Shown here one piece after another: positions 1 to 9,900 of a stretch of DNA of 16,239 bases (the stretch's first letter is position 1; every line of letters starts with the position of its first letter). The translations under genes were made by a program, and so were the position numbers. The notes below the pieces were generated by a model that was not told the DNA's origin, ran no database searches, and worked only from the letters and a program-made list of their open reading frames with translations. Where the stretch lies: the NCBI GenBank assembly GCA_023807065.1, contig JAJJLU010004236.1, positions 1 to 16,239 on the forward strand, given 5' to 3'. This DNA is from Isotricha intestinalis. Its lineage: Eukaryota > Ciliophora > Litostomatea > Vestibuliferida > Isotrichidae.

Positions 1-184
1 AAGATAGAGAATTAATAGAAAAAGAAATAATAATAAAATACAGAAGATGCTAAAATTAGAATATGATTTAAATAAAAAAGGAAAATATATAAATAATTTA
101 TCTAATAATTATATTTCATTATTTCTTTATTTATTAAATTATTAATTATTCATTAAACATATTTATAATATTATTCAAATTAAA
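1..184. other. left flank; possible 3' tail of an upstream gene
   Basis: A plus-strand frame is open from base 3 to a TAA at 51-53 and would encode about sixteen residues rich in Glu, Ile, Lys and Arg, so it could be the C-terminal tail of a gene that begins before the window. An overlapping frame starting with ATG at 47 also runs to about 145. Neither can be proved. The remaining bases up to the ATG at 185 are very AT-rich and presumably contain the promoter and 5' leader of the next gene. I see no recognisable core promoter motif. Confidence 0.25.
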
Positions 185-1231
185 ATGAAATCTCCAATTT
201 TATTTGTTTATGATAAAAATATCATTTATATTATTATGAATATATTATCAAAAATTATTTTTAATAAGCTTGATTCAATGGATTTTTTTAATGATTTATC
301 TCTTTTATTATCATTTATAATAAGTTTACTTTTTTGTATAGGTTTAAAAAATAAAAATAAATTTTCAAACAATTCTTTCGATTTATTTTCTGAAAATAAA
401 ATGAAAGAAATAGAAAAAAATAAAAAAAAAGAATATTTTTATGTTATTTTATTATATTTTTTATTTAATATTATTCCTTTTTTAAGAGGAATTCAGTTTA
501 ATAAAAAGTTAAAAATATATTTATGTTATTCAAATATTACATTTATTGGAATAATAATTATTGATTTTTTTAAAAAAGAAAAACTATTTATTCATCAAAA
601 AATCAGTTTAATTATTTTATTTTTATGTATGTTTTTTATCTCAAATTTTACAAAAAATTATAATAAATATATAATTGAAATGTTTATCATAAATTCATTA
701 TTTTCAAGTGTATTTTTTTATTTTCAAGGAATATTAAGAGGATATTTTAAATATTCAATGGAAAATAAATTTATTAGTCCTTTCTTTATTTCTTCAATTG
801 ATGTAGGAATGAATTTAATTAAAAATATATTAGTAAAAGTATATAAATATTTTATATTAAATAAAGAAATAAATTATTTTAATTTTAAAATTGAAGGAAA
901 ATATGAAATAATTAAATGTATATTATTTATATGTAGTGGAATATCAATTCCCATTTTTGATATATTAATTTGTTATTTTTATTCTCCTTATCATCAATGT
1001 GTTTGTGATATTTCTTCAAATTTATATTCCTTTTTTTTTGATGATGAAACTAATCTTATATTTAAAGATTTAATAACAGGAATTTTAAATATATTTTTTT
1101 CTTGTGTTGCTTCTGAAATTATTATTTTGAATTTTTGTGAATTAGATAAAAATACTAAAAAAGAAATTAAAAAAAGAGCTGAAAGTTTTTATTTTTCTGA
1201 TTTAGTGGATAGTTCAATAGAAATGGAATAA
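185..1231 (+). CDS. multi-pass membrane protein of unknown function (348 aa)
   Basis: The protein has about seven to nine hydrophobic segments, near residues 38-55, 84-100, 111-128, 138-155, 162-180, 241-266 and 295-315, separated by short Lys/Asn-rich loops. The segment around 105-150 (charged loop, KKEKLFIHQK, then another hydrophobic helix) and the repeated helix pairs recall drug/metabolite-transporter-type proteins, but this is an inference. Two stretches look conserved rather than low-complexity: SPYHQCVCD at 267-275 and ILNFCELDKNTKKEI at 314-328, just after the last helix. The start at 185 is the first ATG after an in-frame TAA at 143-145. The nearest gene downstream is 479 bp away, so it is an independent unit. 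Likely a membrane transporter or an integral membrane protein of an intracellular compartment; the substrate cannot be inferred. Confidence 0.75.
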   Translation: MKSPILFVYDKNIIYIIMNILSKIIFNKLDSMDFFNDLSLLLSFIISLLFCIGLKNKNKFSNNSFDLFSENKMKEIEKNKKKEYFYVILLYFLFNIIPFLRGIQFNKKLKIYLCYSNITFIGIIIIDFFKKEKLFIHQKISLIILFLCMFFISNFTKNYNKYIIEMFIINSLFSSVFFYFQGILRGYFKYSMENKFISPFFISSIDVGMNLIKNILVKVYKYFILNKEINYFNFKIEGKYEIIKCILFICSGISIPIFDILICYFYSPYHQCVCDISSNLYSFFFDDETNLIFKDLITGILNIFFSCVASEIIILNFCELDKNTKKEIKKRAESFYFSDLVDSSIEME

Positions 1232-1710
1232 AAATTTACTTTAAGTTTTTGAATTAAATTCAAAAAATAATGAATTTATCGTAAGATAATAAATAACTTT
1301 ATTCATTTAATCTATTTCTTATATTTATATATTTTTTTTAATTTAATTATTTTATCATTATTATTTTCATTGTATTATAAGTAAGTTTCATCCATTAAAA
1401 AAATAATTGAAATAAACTTTATATTTTTCTCTTAAATCAATTTATATAAATAAAATCCTATATTAAAATATTAATATCTATCATATAATTTATTCTATTA
1501 AAATATTTGAATATTAAGGTTTTCAGTCTTAATATTTTTATTTATTGAAATACTTTATTTTTTGAAATGAATAATATTTATTATTTAGATTTTATTTTTT
1601 ATTTTAATTCCAAAAAGTATTAATTTAAAATATTTTAATTTTTTTTCCAAAAAAATTACAATATTAAATTATACGTTAAATATAGAATAAACTTTATAAA
1701 TTATTAAAAA
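1232..1710. other. AT-rich intergenic spacer with two short hairpins
   Basis: This 479-bp spacer holds the 3' region of the 348-aa membrane protein gene and the presumed promoter of the GPI-transferase-like gene. No coding frame or RNA gene is convincing. Two perfect inverted repeats are visible: 10-bp arms around one base at 1246-1266, fifteen bases after the stop codon, and 9-bp arms with a 9-base loop at 1510-1536. The first could be a 3'-UTR hairpin. Short palindromes are common by chance in DNA this AT-rich. Confidence 0.45.
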
Positions 1711-4404
1711 ATGAGGAGATTTTTATTAACAATAATTTTTAATTTTATTATATTCTCCTTAATATCTTTTTTTTCAATATTATGTTATTTAAATGCAAGA
1801 ATATTAAAAGGGAAAACATTAAATGAATATTCAAATTCATTTTGTCAATATCCTCATAATTACGAAAATATAATATGTCATAATAAATATAAAAAGAAAA
1901 AATTTATTTTATTATTATTAGATGGAACATCATTAGATTCATCAGAATTTTTTTCAAAGCCAGAAAAACATAATTTAGGAAGAGTATATATAAATTTTGA
2001 AAAAAGATTAAAATTAACAGGTTCAAATTTTGAAACAATGTTTACTGGGAAAGATAGTAGAAATTATGATTATAAACCATTTATTTCAGATAATTTTTTT
2101 AGACAATTATATTATGCAGGATATAATATTTCTTTTATTGGAGATAAAATTCCAATATTTAAATTTTTAAATATGGAAAAAAATATTGAATTAAATAAAT
2201 ATAAAATTGAACTTGAATCAGAAAAAATTGCTTTAAGTAATTTATGTGATGATTCATATAATATAGAAGATGATTGGGTAATAAATTATTTAAAAAAAAA
2301 TTCAAATAATATAGGAATGTTAAAATTAAAAAGAGAAGAAGTATATAAAACTTTAGATGAATATTTTAAAAATTCTTCATTTTCAAAATTAAATATGTCA
2401 GAATGTTTAGAAAGAAAATTTGAAATATCAGAAGGAGGAGATAAATTTGGAATAATATATTATTCAACAACATTAGATCATTATAATCATAAATATTCAA
2501 AGAAACATTATAAAACAATATTACAAGAATATTCAATAGATTCATATTTAAATAAAATATATAATTTTATTGAAGAAAACTCAGAATTTGCTTTAATAAT
2601 AGGAAGTGATCATGGAGGAAATTTATTTCTTGGAAATGGAGAAATAATAACACATGGAAGTAATATTAAAGGTAATGAAGGTATTTTTTTAATGTATACT
2701 AAAGATTTAAATTTAAGTAAATTTAATGGAAATAAAATTGAAAATATTAATAGATTTAATTATGCTCCTTCTATGCCTTTAATTATTGATGATATTAATA
2801 TTCCTTTAGAATCTATTGATATGCCTATTCTTTTTTTTAATGATTCTTTCTGGGAAAATTATGTTATTCAAATTAAAACTTATCAAATTGTTGAATATTT
2901 CCAAAAAGTTAGTTTAATGTTTCCTAAATTAAAAAAACAATTTATGAAATTTATTTCCCAAACTTTTATTATTTCTAGAGAAAAAATTAATTTTCATGAT
3001 AAAAAAAATAAACTCATAAATCATCATTTAAAAGGAATTAATATTGTTAAATGGAAATTAATTCCTTTTTCTTATTTTGTTATTTTTACTTTTATTACTT
3101 TTTTTTTTGTTTTTAAAACTTTTATAGAAATTTTATCTTTGAAAAATATTTTAGATGAAAAAAATAAAAATTTCAATAAAAGATTATTTTATTTTATGAT
3201 TAATTCTTTATTTTTACCTATAATTATTCTTTTTTTACCTTGTGCTTTTGAATTACAAGATAGAATCAATTTTATTATATTATCTTCATCTTTTAATACT
3301 TTAATTCCAATAATCAAATTAATTAATAATATACAATTATTTGCTTTAGTTGTTTTTGTTTCTAATATCATTGCAATAGTATTTTTTAAAATAGAATTTT
3401 TTTTTTATTTGAAATATTTATTTAGTTTTTATTATATTACTAAATTTGGAGAATTAATGTCTTTTTTAATTATTATATGTTATATTTATTTATATTTAAG
3501 GAAAAATTTATCAAATAAGTATTTTGACTCAAATAAAAAAATTCCAATGTTTCGTTTTTGTCTTTTTTATTCTTTCTTTGTTGCTTCTTTAATTTATATA
3601 TTTCATTTAACAAAACCTATTTATAATGAAGAAAAAAGAAATTCTTTTTTAAATATAATAATATATTTATCTTTATTTTTTCTTTTGTTAATTTCAACGA
3701 TAAATCCTAAAAATGATAATGGAAATAATACTAAAAAATATGTTTTATTTAAAATATATTTAATTCTTTTTCAAATTTTTATAATTGAAGATGCTCAAGC
3801 ATTTTTTATTTTAATATTTTTTATTCCTTTATTAGAATTTTTATCATATATTTATGAAAAAGCAGAAAAAGATTATAAAATTTTTATATGGCAATTTTTT
3901 TTAATTTTTTCAGAAATATTTTATTTATTAACAAAAATAACATTCGTTCCAAAAAATCAAATGAATATAAGTTTACGTGATATAAGAAAAAAAGGAAAAG
4001 GAAAAATAATGTTTGTTTATTTAAATATTCATTTAGAAGCAAATTTTCCTTTAATTTTACTTTCTTATTTATTTCAATTTACTTATTTTCCAGATAATAA
4101 ATTTATTAATTCAAAAGCAATGTTAATGAGATATTTAACTTATATTAGAGGAAATATTATTAGTTTATGTTTTTTATTCAATCTTTTTATTAGAAAAGTT
4201 GAACGTGATTTTGTTAAATTAATGTATTATTCTTCTCTTTATTCTTTTTTTGTTTTTTTTGATGGAATTTATATTTTTTCTTTTTATTTCATAAAGAAAA
4301 TTTCATTTTGGAAATTTTTATATCAAAAATATTTCGGAAATTATAATGTTCATTTAGAAAAAATTCCTGAAAATGATAAACAAACTGTAGTTGAGATTAA
4401 ATAA
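1711..4404 (+). CDS. GPI ethanolamine phosphate transferase-like protein (PIG-O/PIG-G/PIG-N superfamily)
   Basis: This 897-aa protein has the architecture of GPI ethanolamine phosphate transferases, which add phosphoethanolamine to GPI mannose residues in the ER. It has one N-terminal signal-anchor helix (about 5-27), a lumenal alkaline-phosphatase-type domain (about 60-380), then about ten to twelve C-terminal membrane helices. Candidate metal-site residues are visible in the family order: D71 in LLLLDG, T103 in LTGSNFETMFTG (nucleophile position), D256/H257/H260 in LDHYNH, D300/H301 in GSDHGG and H315 in THG. YAPSMPLIIDDINIPLESI at 351-369 matches the family's segment that follows the active site. 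The motif after D71 is DGTSLDS instead of the usual D-A/G-L-R-x-D, so it is a divergent member and PIG-N, -O or -G cannot be chosen. The next gene is convergent and starts 157 bp away. Confidence 0.8.
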   Translation: MRRFLLTIIFNFIIFSLISFFSILCYLNARILKGKTLNEYSNSFCQYPHNYENIICHNKYKKKKFILLLLDGTSLDSSEFFSKPEKHNLGRVYINFEKRLKLTGSNFETMFTGKDSRNYDYKPFISDNFFRQLYYAGYNISFIGDKIPIFKFLNMEKNIELNKYKIELESEKIALSNLCDDSYNIEDDWVINYLKKNSNNIGMLKLKREEVYKTLDEYFKNSSFSKLNMSECLERKFEISEGGDKFGIIYYSTTLDHYNHKYSKKHYKTILQEYSIDSYLNKIYNFIEENSEFALIIGSDHGGNLFLGNGEIITHGSNIKGNEGIFLMYTKDLNLSKFNGNKIENINRFNYAPSMPLIIDDINIPLESIDMPILFFNDSFWENYVIQIKTYQIVEYFQKVSLMFPKLKKQFMKFISQTFIISREKINFHDKKNKLINHHLKGINIVKWKLIPFSYFVIFTFITFFFVFKTFIEILSLKNILDEKNKNFNKRLFYFMINSLFLPIIILFLPCAFELQDRINFIILSSSFNTLIPIIKLINNIQLFALVVFVSNIIAIVFFKIEFFFYLKYLFSFYYITKFGELMSFLIIICYIYLYLRKNLSNKYFDSNKKIPMFRFCLFYSFFVASLIYIFHLTKPIYNEEKRNSFLNIIIYLSLFFLLLISTINPKNDNGNNTKKYVLFKIYLILFQIFIIEDAQAFFILIFFIPLLEFLSYIYEKAEKDYKIFIWQFFLIFSEIFYLLTKITFVPKNQMNISLRDIRKKGKGKIMFVYLNIHLEANFPLILLSYLFQFTYFPDNKFINSKAMLMRYLTYIRGNIISLCFLFNLFIRKVERDFVKLMYYSSLYSFFVFFDGIYIFSFYFIKKISFWKFLYQKYFGNYNVHLEKIPENDKQTVVEIK

Positions 4405-4561
4405 ATAAAATTTATATTATTTAATTATTTAATTATTTAAATTTATTAAGTTTTAATTTTTTCATACATATATTTATTTAAAAAAAAAAATAAGATTTTT
4501 TAATCAAATAAAACATGATTAAAAGAAATATTTAAAAATTATTATAATTTCCTAAAATTAT
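4405..4561. repeat. convergent 3' spacer with an 8-bp direct repeat
   Basis: This spacer separates the 3' ends of the GPI-transferase-like gene (+) and the LRR gene (-). At 4416-4439 the octamer ATTATTTA occurs three times head to tail. The rest is A/T runs, including A10 near 4481. Polyadenylation signals cannot be singled out because AATAAA-like words occur everywhere in such DNA. Confidence 0.45.
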
Positions 4562-6514
4562 TTAAATACTATTAATGTAAATTCTTCCTGGTAAATAATT
4601 GTTGAATTCTTCAATAATTATATCTTCAAGATAAGTGCATTCTTCTAAATAAATAATTTCTAATTGAGTTAAATATTTTTTTAAAATTAATAAAAAATCT
4701 CTGATCCAAAATTCATCTATTGAAGAATTTTTAGATAAATCAATACATTTTAATAATTTAAATTTATTATTTTGAATTAATTGTGTAAATATATTTAATT
4801 CATTTTGATTAATATTATTATCAGCAAGATTTAAATATTGTAAATTATTTAAATTAGAAAGATTTATAAAAAATTCTTGTGAAAAGTTTTCAAATCCATT
4901 TTTTGAAACCAATTGAAAATTACAATCAATTATTTTTTTATTTGTTTCAGAAAGTTGTTTTACTATTAAATTTAAAGATTTGAAATTTAAATTTGAATTT
5001 AAAGATAAATTAATTTTTTCAAGATTATTTAAATATTTTAATCCATCAATTAAAATTTCAATATCTATTCCAGATAAAAAATTTGATGAAAAAGATAGCA
5101 CCCTTAAATTTTTTAAATTAGGACAAATATCTTTAGAAAATAATTCAATAGAATTTTTATTTAATTCACCATAAATTTCTAATTCTTCTAAATTTATCAT
5201 ATTTTTTATACAAGTTAAACAATTTAATTGAGAAAAGTTTAAACCATACAATTTAAAATATTTTAATTTTTGAAGAATTTGATTATTAAATTTTCCAGAA
5301 AAATCATAAAAATTAATTGGATTAATAAATTGTAATAATTGTAAATTATTCATTTTATTTAGATATACTAATACTTCTTTTCCTATTGAAGAAAGTCTTA
5401 TTTCTTTCATATTTAATTTTTCTGGTAAATTTTTTAAAAATTCTTGTGATTCTAATGTTGAAAAAAAATCTGTGTATTCTAAATTACAATAATTTATTAA
5501 AAAATTTAAAAATATTTTTTTATCATTTTCATTTATAAAACTTATAGAGTTTGAATATAATTTTAATTCTCTTAATTTTTCAAAAAAGTTTGCATGTTTA
5601 TTAAATAATTCATATAATTCATTTCCTGTTTTATTCCAAGAAAAATTTAATTTTTTTAATTTTGAATTATATTTTATTCTTTCTATTATAATTTTAAAAC
5701 CAAATTCTGTAAATTTATTTCCTTGAATATTTAATTTTTCTAAATCTTTCATTTTAGTTTTTATTATATCTCCTAACAATTCAGCACAATTATCATCTAA
5801 TTTATTTAAAGTAAAATCTAAATTTCTGATTTTAATTAAATCTCTTATTGATAAATTTCTTAAAAAATTATTTAATGTTTCACTATCTAATTTTATTTCT
5901 ATTAATTTTAATGTAATTAAATTATTTGTTTTTATTGAGTTTAATATTTCATTATTTATATAATTTTTTTTAAAATATGATAAATTTATTTTTTCATATG
6001 AATTTATAGATAAAACATATCTTAAATCTTCTTCAACGTTTTCTTTTGAATTTAAACAATGACTTAATTCAATTTTTATTTTTTTTATATTTTTATTCTC
6101 TAAATTTAATAAAGATAATCCTCCATTACATATAAAAATATAATTTAGTGGAAAATTAAGTTTAGAAAATTGAGAAGAATATTCAAGTAAAGGATTATAA
6201 TTTATTTTTTTAGGAAAAACAATATAATTGTTTTTCATAAAAAATAATAATAATTCATTTATTGATTCATCATCTAATTTATCATTAAATTCTTTCATTA
6301 TAATTTCATAAATTAACTGTAAATTCTGGTAAGTTATATTATATTTATCAAAAATCTCATTTTTTAAAAAAGCATATAAAGAATAAATATTTTGTTTAAT
6401 TCCTAATTTATCTTTTAATTTATTATTATATTTAACAATTTTTAACATTAAATCATATGACAGAAAATCAAATAAATTTTTTACAATATAACCTGCAAGA
6501 GAAGGAATATTCAT
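4562..6514 (-). CDS. leucine-rich-repeat protein, RNI-like, with F-box-like N-terminus (650 aa)
   Basis: Residues 1-60 form a short helical module, with LFDFLSYDLMLKIVKYNNKL as its core, resembling the F-box-like opening of many protist LRR proteins. From about residue 130 to the C-terminus the protein is a run of long, irregular repeats of the ribonuclease-inhibitor type. Examples of the beta-strand/turn signature are LEKLNIQGNKFTEFG, LKKLNFSWNKTG, LQYLNLADNNINQ and LKCIDLSKNSSIDE. There is no signal peptide or membrane helix, so it is probably cytosolic. By analogy with LRR F-box proteins it could select substrates for an SCF ubiquitin ligase, but the F-box match is weak and a general scaffold role is equally possible. 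It is transcribed divergently from the giant surface-protein gene and converges on the GPI-transferase-like gene. Confidence 0.75.
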   Translation of the reverse strand: MNIPSLAGYIVKNLFDFLSYDLMLKIVKYNNKLKDKLGIKQNIYSLYAFLKNEIFDKYNITYQNLQLIYEIIMKEFNDKLDDESINELLLFFMKNNYIVFPKKINYNPLLEYSSQFSKLNFPLNYIFICNGGLSLLNLENKNIKKIKIELSHCLNSKENVEEDLRYVLSINSYEKINLSYFKKNYINNEILNSIKTNNLITLKLIEIKLDSETLNNFLRNLSIRDLIKIRNLDFTLNKLDDNCAELLGDIIKTKMKDLEKLNIQGNKFTEFGFKIIIERIKYNSKLKKLNFSWNKTGNELYELFNKHANFFEKLRELKLYSNSISFINENDKKIFLNFLINYCNLEYTDFFSTLESQEFLKNLPEKLNMKEIRLSSIGKEVLVYLNKMNNLQLLQFINPINFYDFSGKFNNQILQKLKYFKLYGLNFSQLNCLTCIKNMINLEELEIYGELNKNSIELFSKDICPNLKNLRVLSFSSNFLSGIDIEILIDGLKYLNNLEKINLSLNSNLNFKSLNLIVKQLSETNKKIIDCNFQLVSKNGFENFSQEFFINLSNLNNLQYLNLADNNINQNELNIFTQLIQNNKFKLLKCIDLSKNSSIDEFWIRDFLLILKKYLTQLEIIYLEECTYLEDIIIEEFNNYLPGRIYINSI

Positions 6515-6959
6515 TTAAATAAAATAAATATATTTAATTATTTAATATTTATATTTAATTTTCTTTTAAAAAAAAAAAGAAAAAAAAATATTTCAAAAGA
6601 ATAATACTAATTCAATCCTTTAAATTAAACAATAAAAGGAATTTAAAAAAAAATTTAAGCATTTAAGACAAAAAATATAACAAATATATAAATTTTCAAA
6701 TCTTTGATTTTTATATTATTTATTGTGTTATTTTTATATTAATATAATTAAATTTAATAATAAAAATATTATTGTTAAAAAAATTATATAAATTATCCTA
6801 AACCCATATTACTCTGTTAAAAGGTTAATTGAAAAATTAATAATTTTTTTAGAATTTGAGAAACAGTATTTATACGAATAAAATAATAATATTATTTATT
6901 TAAATATAAAATAAAAAATAATAATAATAATATTAAAATTCATTGTTTTATAAAAAAAA
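6515..6959. promoter_or_regulatory. divergent intergenic region (two promoters presumed)
   Basis: This 445-bp spacer separates two divergent genes, so it should carry both promoters. It is dominated by A and T runs and an (AAT)n stretch near 6917-6934. A small island of more complex sequence at about 6798-6880 contains CCCATATTACTCTG, a short TTAATT-GAAA-AATTAA hairpin (6826-6841) and a T7 run. I could not match it to U6, tRNA, snoRNA or a known promoter element. The promoter role is inferred from position only. Confidence 0.4.
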
Positions 6960-9900
6960 ATGATATATAAATCTATTTTTTTTTCATTAATAATCGAAAT
7001 TCTTTTATTTTCCAATTCAAAAGAAATGTTTGACAATCTAAGACTAAATCAAATATTAGATCAATTAGAAATAGTATCATTAATAAAAGAATCAAATACA
7101 AAAATAGTATATTTTACATTAAATTCATTAGGAATAATAAATTTAAATACAGGAACAAATGAAATAAAAACTTCATCATTATTATTATTAAATTCAACAG
7201 ATGTAACATTATATTCAGAAGGAAAATATTTAGCAGCATGTACTGAAAATAATATTTTAGAATTAATTTCTGAAAATGGAGAAATTCTAAATTTTATTCC
7301 TTATAATGTTGATGGAATATTTGATTTAACTATAACTAAATTAAAATGTTCTATTTCATATAAAAATAATATTATATTAATTGCTTATTCTATTAATAAA
7401 GAAAATGATAATTTAGAATTTACTTTATTATCATATAATATATTAAATGACAATTCAATAAATTTCATTAATAAAAGTATTTTACATCAAGTTATTGGTT
7501 TATTAAAAACTTCTTATCCTTATTATTTTCATTGTTATTTAACTTCAATTCCATGTTGTTTTTTTAAATCATCTCAAAAAAATTTAGTTTTTATAAAATT
7601 AACTTCAAATTATGAAATGAATATAGATGAAAATCCAATATATGAAATTGATTCAGATATTTATGGTTATAATGATTTTAAATTATCTTATCTTGGAGAA
7701 GATACTTTTTTAAATTTTATTTTTTGTTCTAAAAAGCCTTATTTAAATAATACTATTTTACAAATTAAAAATTTTGAACCTATAATTGAAGAAGGTTATA
7801 TTTTAAGAAATACACTTCCTGATTATCAAACTTGGAATGGTATTTCTTATACTGGAAATACTAATTATATTTTAGGTATTTTTTATGATCTATCATCAAA
7901 TAAAATTTCTTTTGAAAATTTAAATATAAAAAAAGAAGAAAAAAAATATGAATCTAATGGTGTTGTTTATTATCAAAATAATATTGGATGTTCTCAAATT
8001 TTCAGTATTTATATTGGAGACGGAAAATTTTTTATATTATTAAGAGGAAGTATTATAAGTACAACTTTAGAATATTTTATTTATGAAATTCCAGAAAAAT
8101 ATTGTCGGTCAAATATAATAAAATCATATTCAAATCAAAAAATAAAGTATAATGGAGCTCAATTATTAAGTTCTTTTAATAATGAAAATGAAAGAATATT
8201 CTATTATAATACAACATATACTTCAATATCAATTATTGATAATAAATATATTTATATAAATAATAATGAAAATTATGGTGAATATACTTTTTCAATTGGT
8301 TTAGAAAAGGAAATAGATGAAAATCACATATTAACATTATATGAAAATGATTGTTTAATAAATTATTATATATGTCATGAAAAATGTGAAATTTGTGATT
8401 CTGAAAATTTTGAAATAAATGGAATTTATTCAAATTGTACCTCAAAAAGATGTAAATCAGAATATTATTATGATCCAAATGATAATACAAATTGTTTATT
8501 AAAATCACATGTAGAAAGAAGTTGTTATGAAACATGTAATACATGTATAAAACCAGGAATGAATAAACTTCAAAATTGTTTATCATGTAAATACCCTTAT
8601 ATTTTAGATGGAGTAGAAAATACAAATTGTCTTAATTGTAATTATGGAAATAATTTATGGTATTATGATATGAACATTGATCCTTTATCATGTATAATAT
8701 TAACTAATAATATTTGCCCAAATGGTTATAATTATATAATATCAGAAATAAATGAATGTGTTAAATCTTGTCCTGAAAATTATAAATTAGAATATAATAA
8801 TCAATGTTATTCAAATTGTCCAATTGGAACATATAAAATCAGAAATTATAATAAATGTTGTTTAATTGGATATGAATATTTTCCTGAAGGAAATATATGT
8901 TGTTTATCAGGATCAAAATATTATATTGAAGGTCAAAGATGTTGTGATAAAAATTATTATTATAATATAAGTGGAAATATATGTTGTCCAGATAATTATA
9001 TTTGGGATTCAAAAGGTGTTTGTTGTCCTTATAATTATTATGCTGATGAAATTACTTTATTTTGTTGTCCTATTGGACAAACTTATAATAGAAAAGATAA
9101 TTATTGTTGTCCTATTGGAAGTACTTATAATCTAGAAAGTGAAAAATGTGAATGTGATTTTTATTATTATTTTGATTTAGATAATAATAATAATAAAGTT
9201 TGCTTAAGTAGAAGTGAATGTTATAATAAAAATTATGGTTATTTAATTAATTTTTCGAATGAATGTCAAAAATTTTGTAACAATGAATTTAAATATTTAA
9301 TAAATAATACTAATAATTGTATTGAAAGTTGTCCTGATAATATGTATCTTGTTTCTAATAGTTATATTTGTTCTCCAATTTGTAATGATATGTATTTTCC
9401 TAATGGAATGTATTGTGAATGTGGTCATTATCTTTCTAAAAAAAGTTTTTATGAAGTTTATTGTATTCCAAAAGTTAATACAAGTAATTTAATTGAAAAT
9501 TCAAAAAATGAAAAAGAATTAATTGATAATATTGAAAATCACTTAGATCAATATTTAGAAAATGGAGAAACAATAAATTCAAAAAATATATCAATTAAAG
9601 TAGTAAATTCAACAAATGAAGATGTAGATTTAAATGTAGGAACAAATTTATCATCAATATATTTAGGAGAATGTGAAGATATATTAAAGGAACATTATAA
9701 TTTAAATAAAGAAATTCCTTTAATAATATTACAAATAGATATTTCAACAAAAAATAGTATAGCAAATAAAGTAGAATATAGAGTATATGATTATAATTAT
9801 AATTTATTAGATTTATCTTTATGTAAAGAAAATCATGTTCATATATATTATGCAACAAATGAAAATGCAAATATTGATTTAGTACAATCTTTAAGTTCTC

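Noticed and set aside
1246..1536. Short perfect hairpins after the first membrane-protein gene as terminators
   Set aside because: Nine- to ten-base AT palindromes are expected by chance here, and eukaryotic Pol II genes do not use intrinsic hairpin terminators.
4980..5174. Plus-strand 64-codon frame opposite the LRR gene
   Set aside because: It lies entirely antisense to clear LRR repeats and has no independent support.
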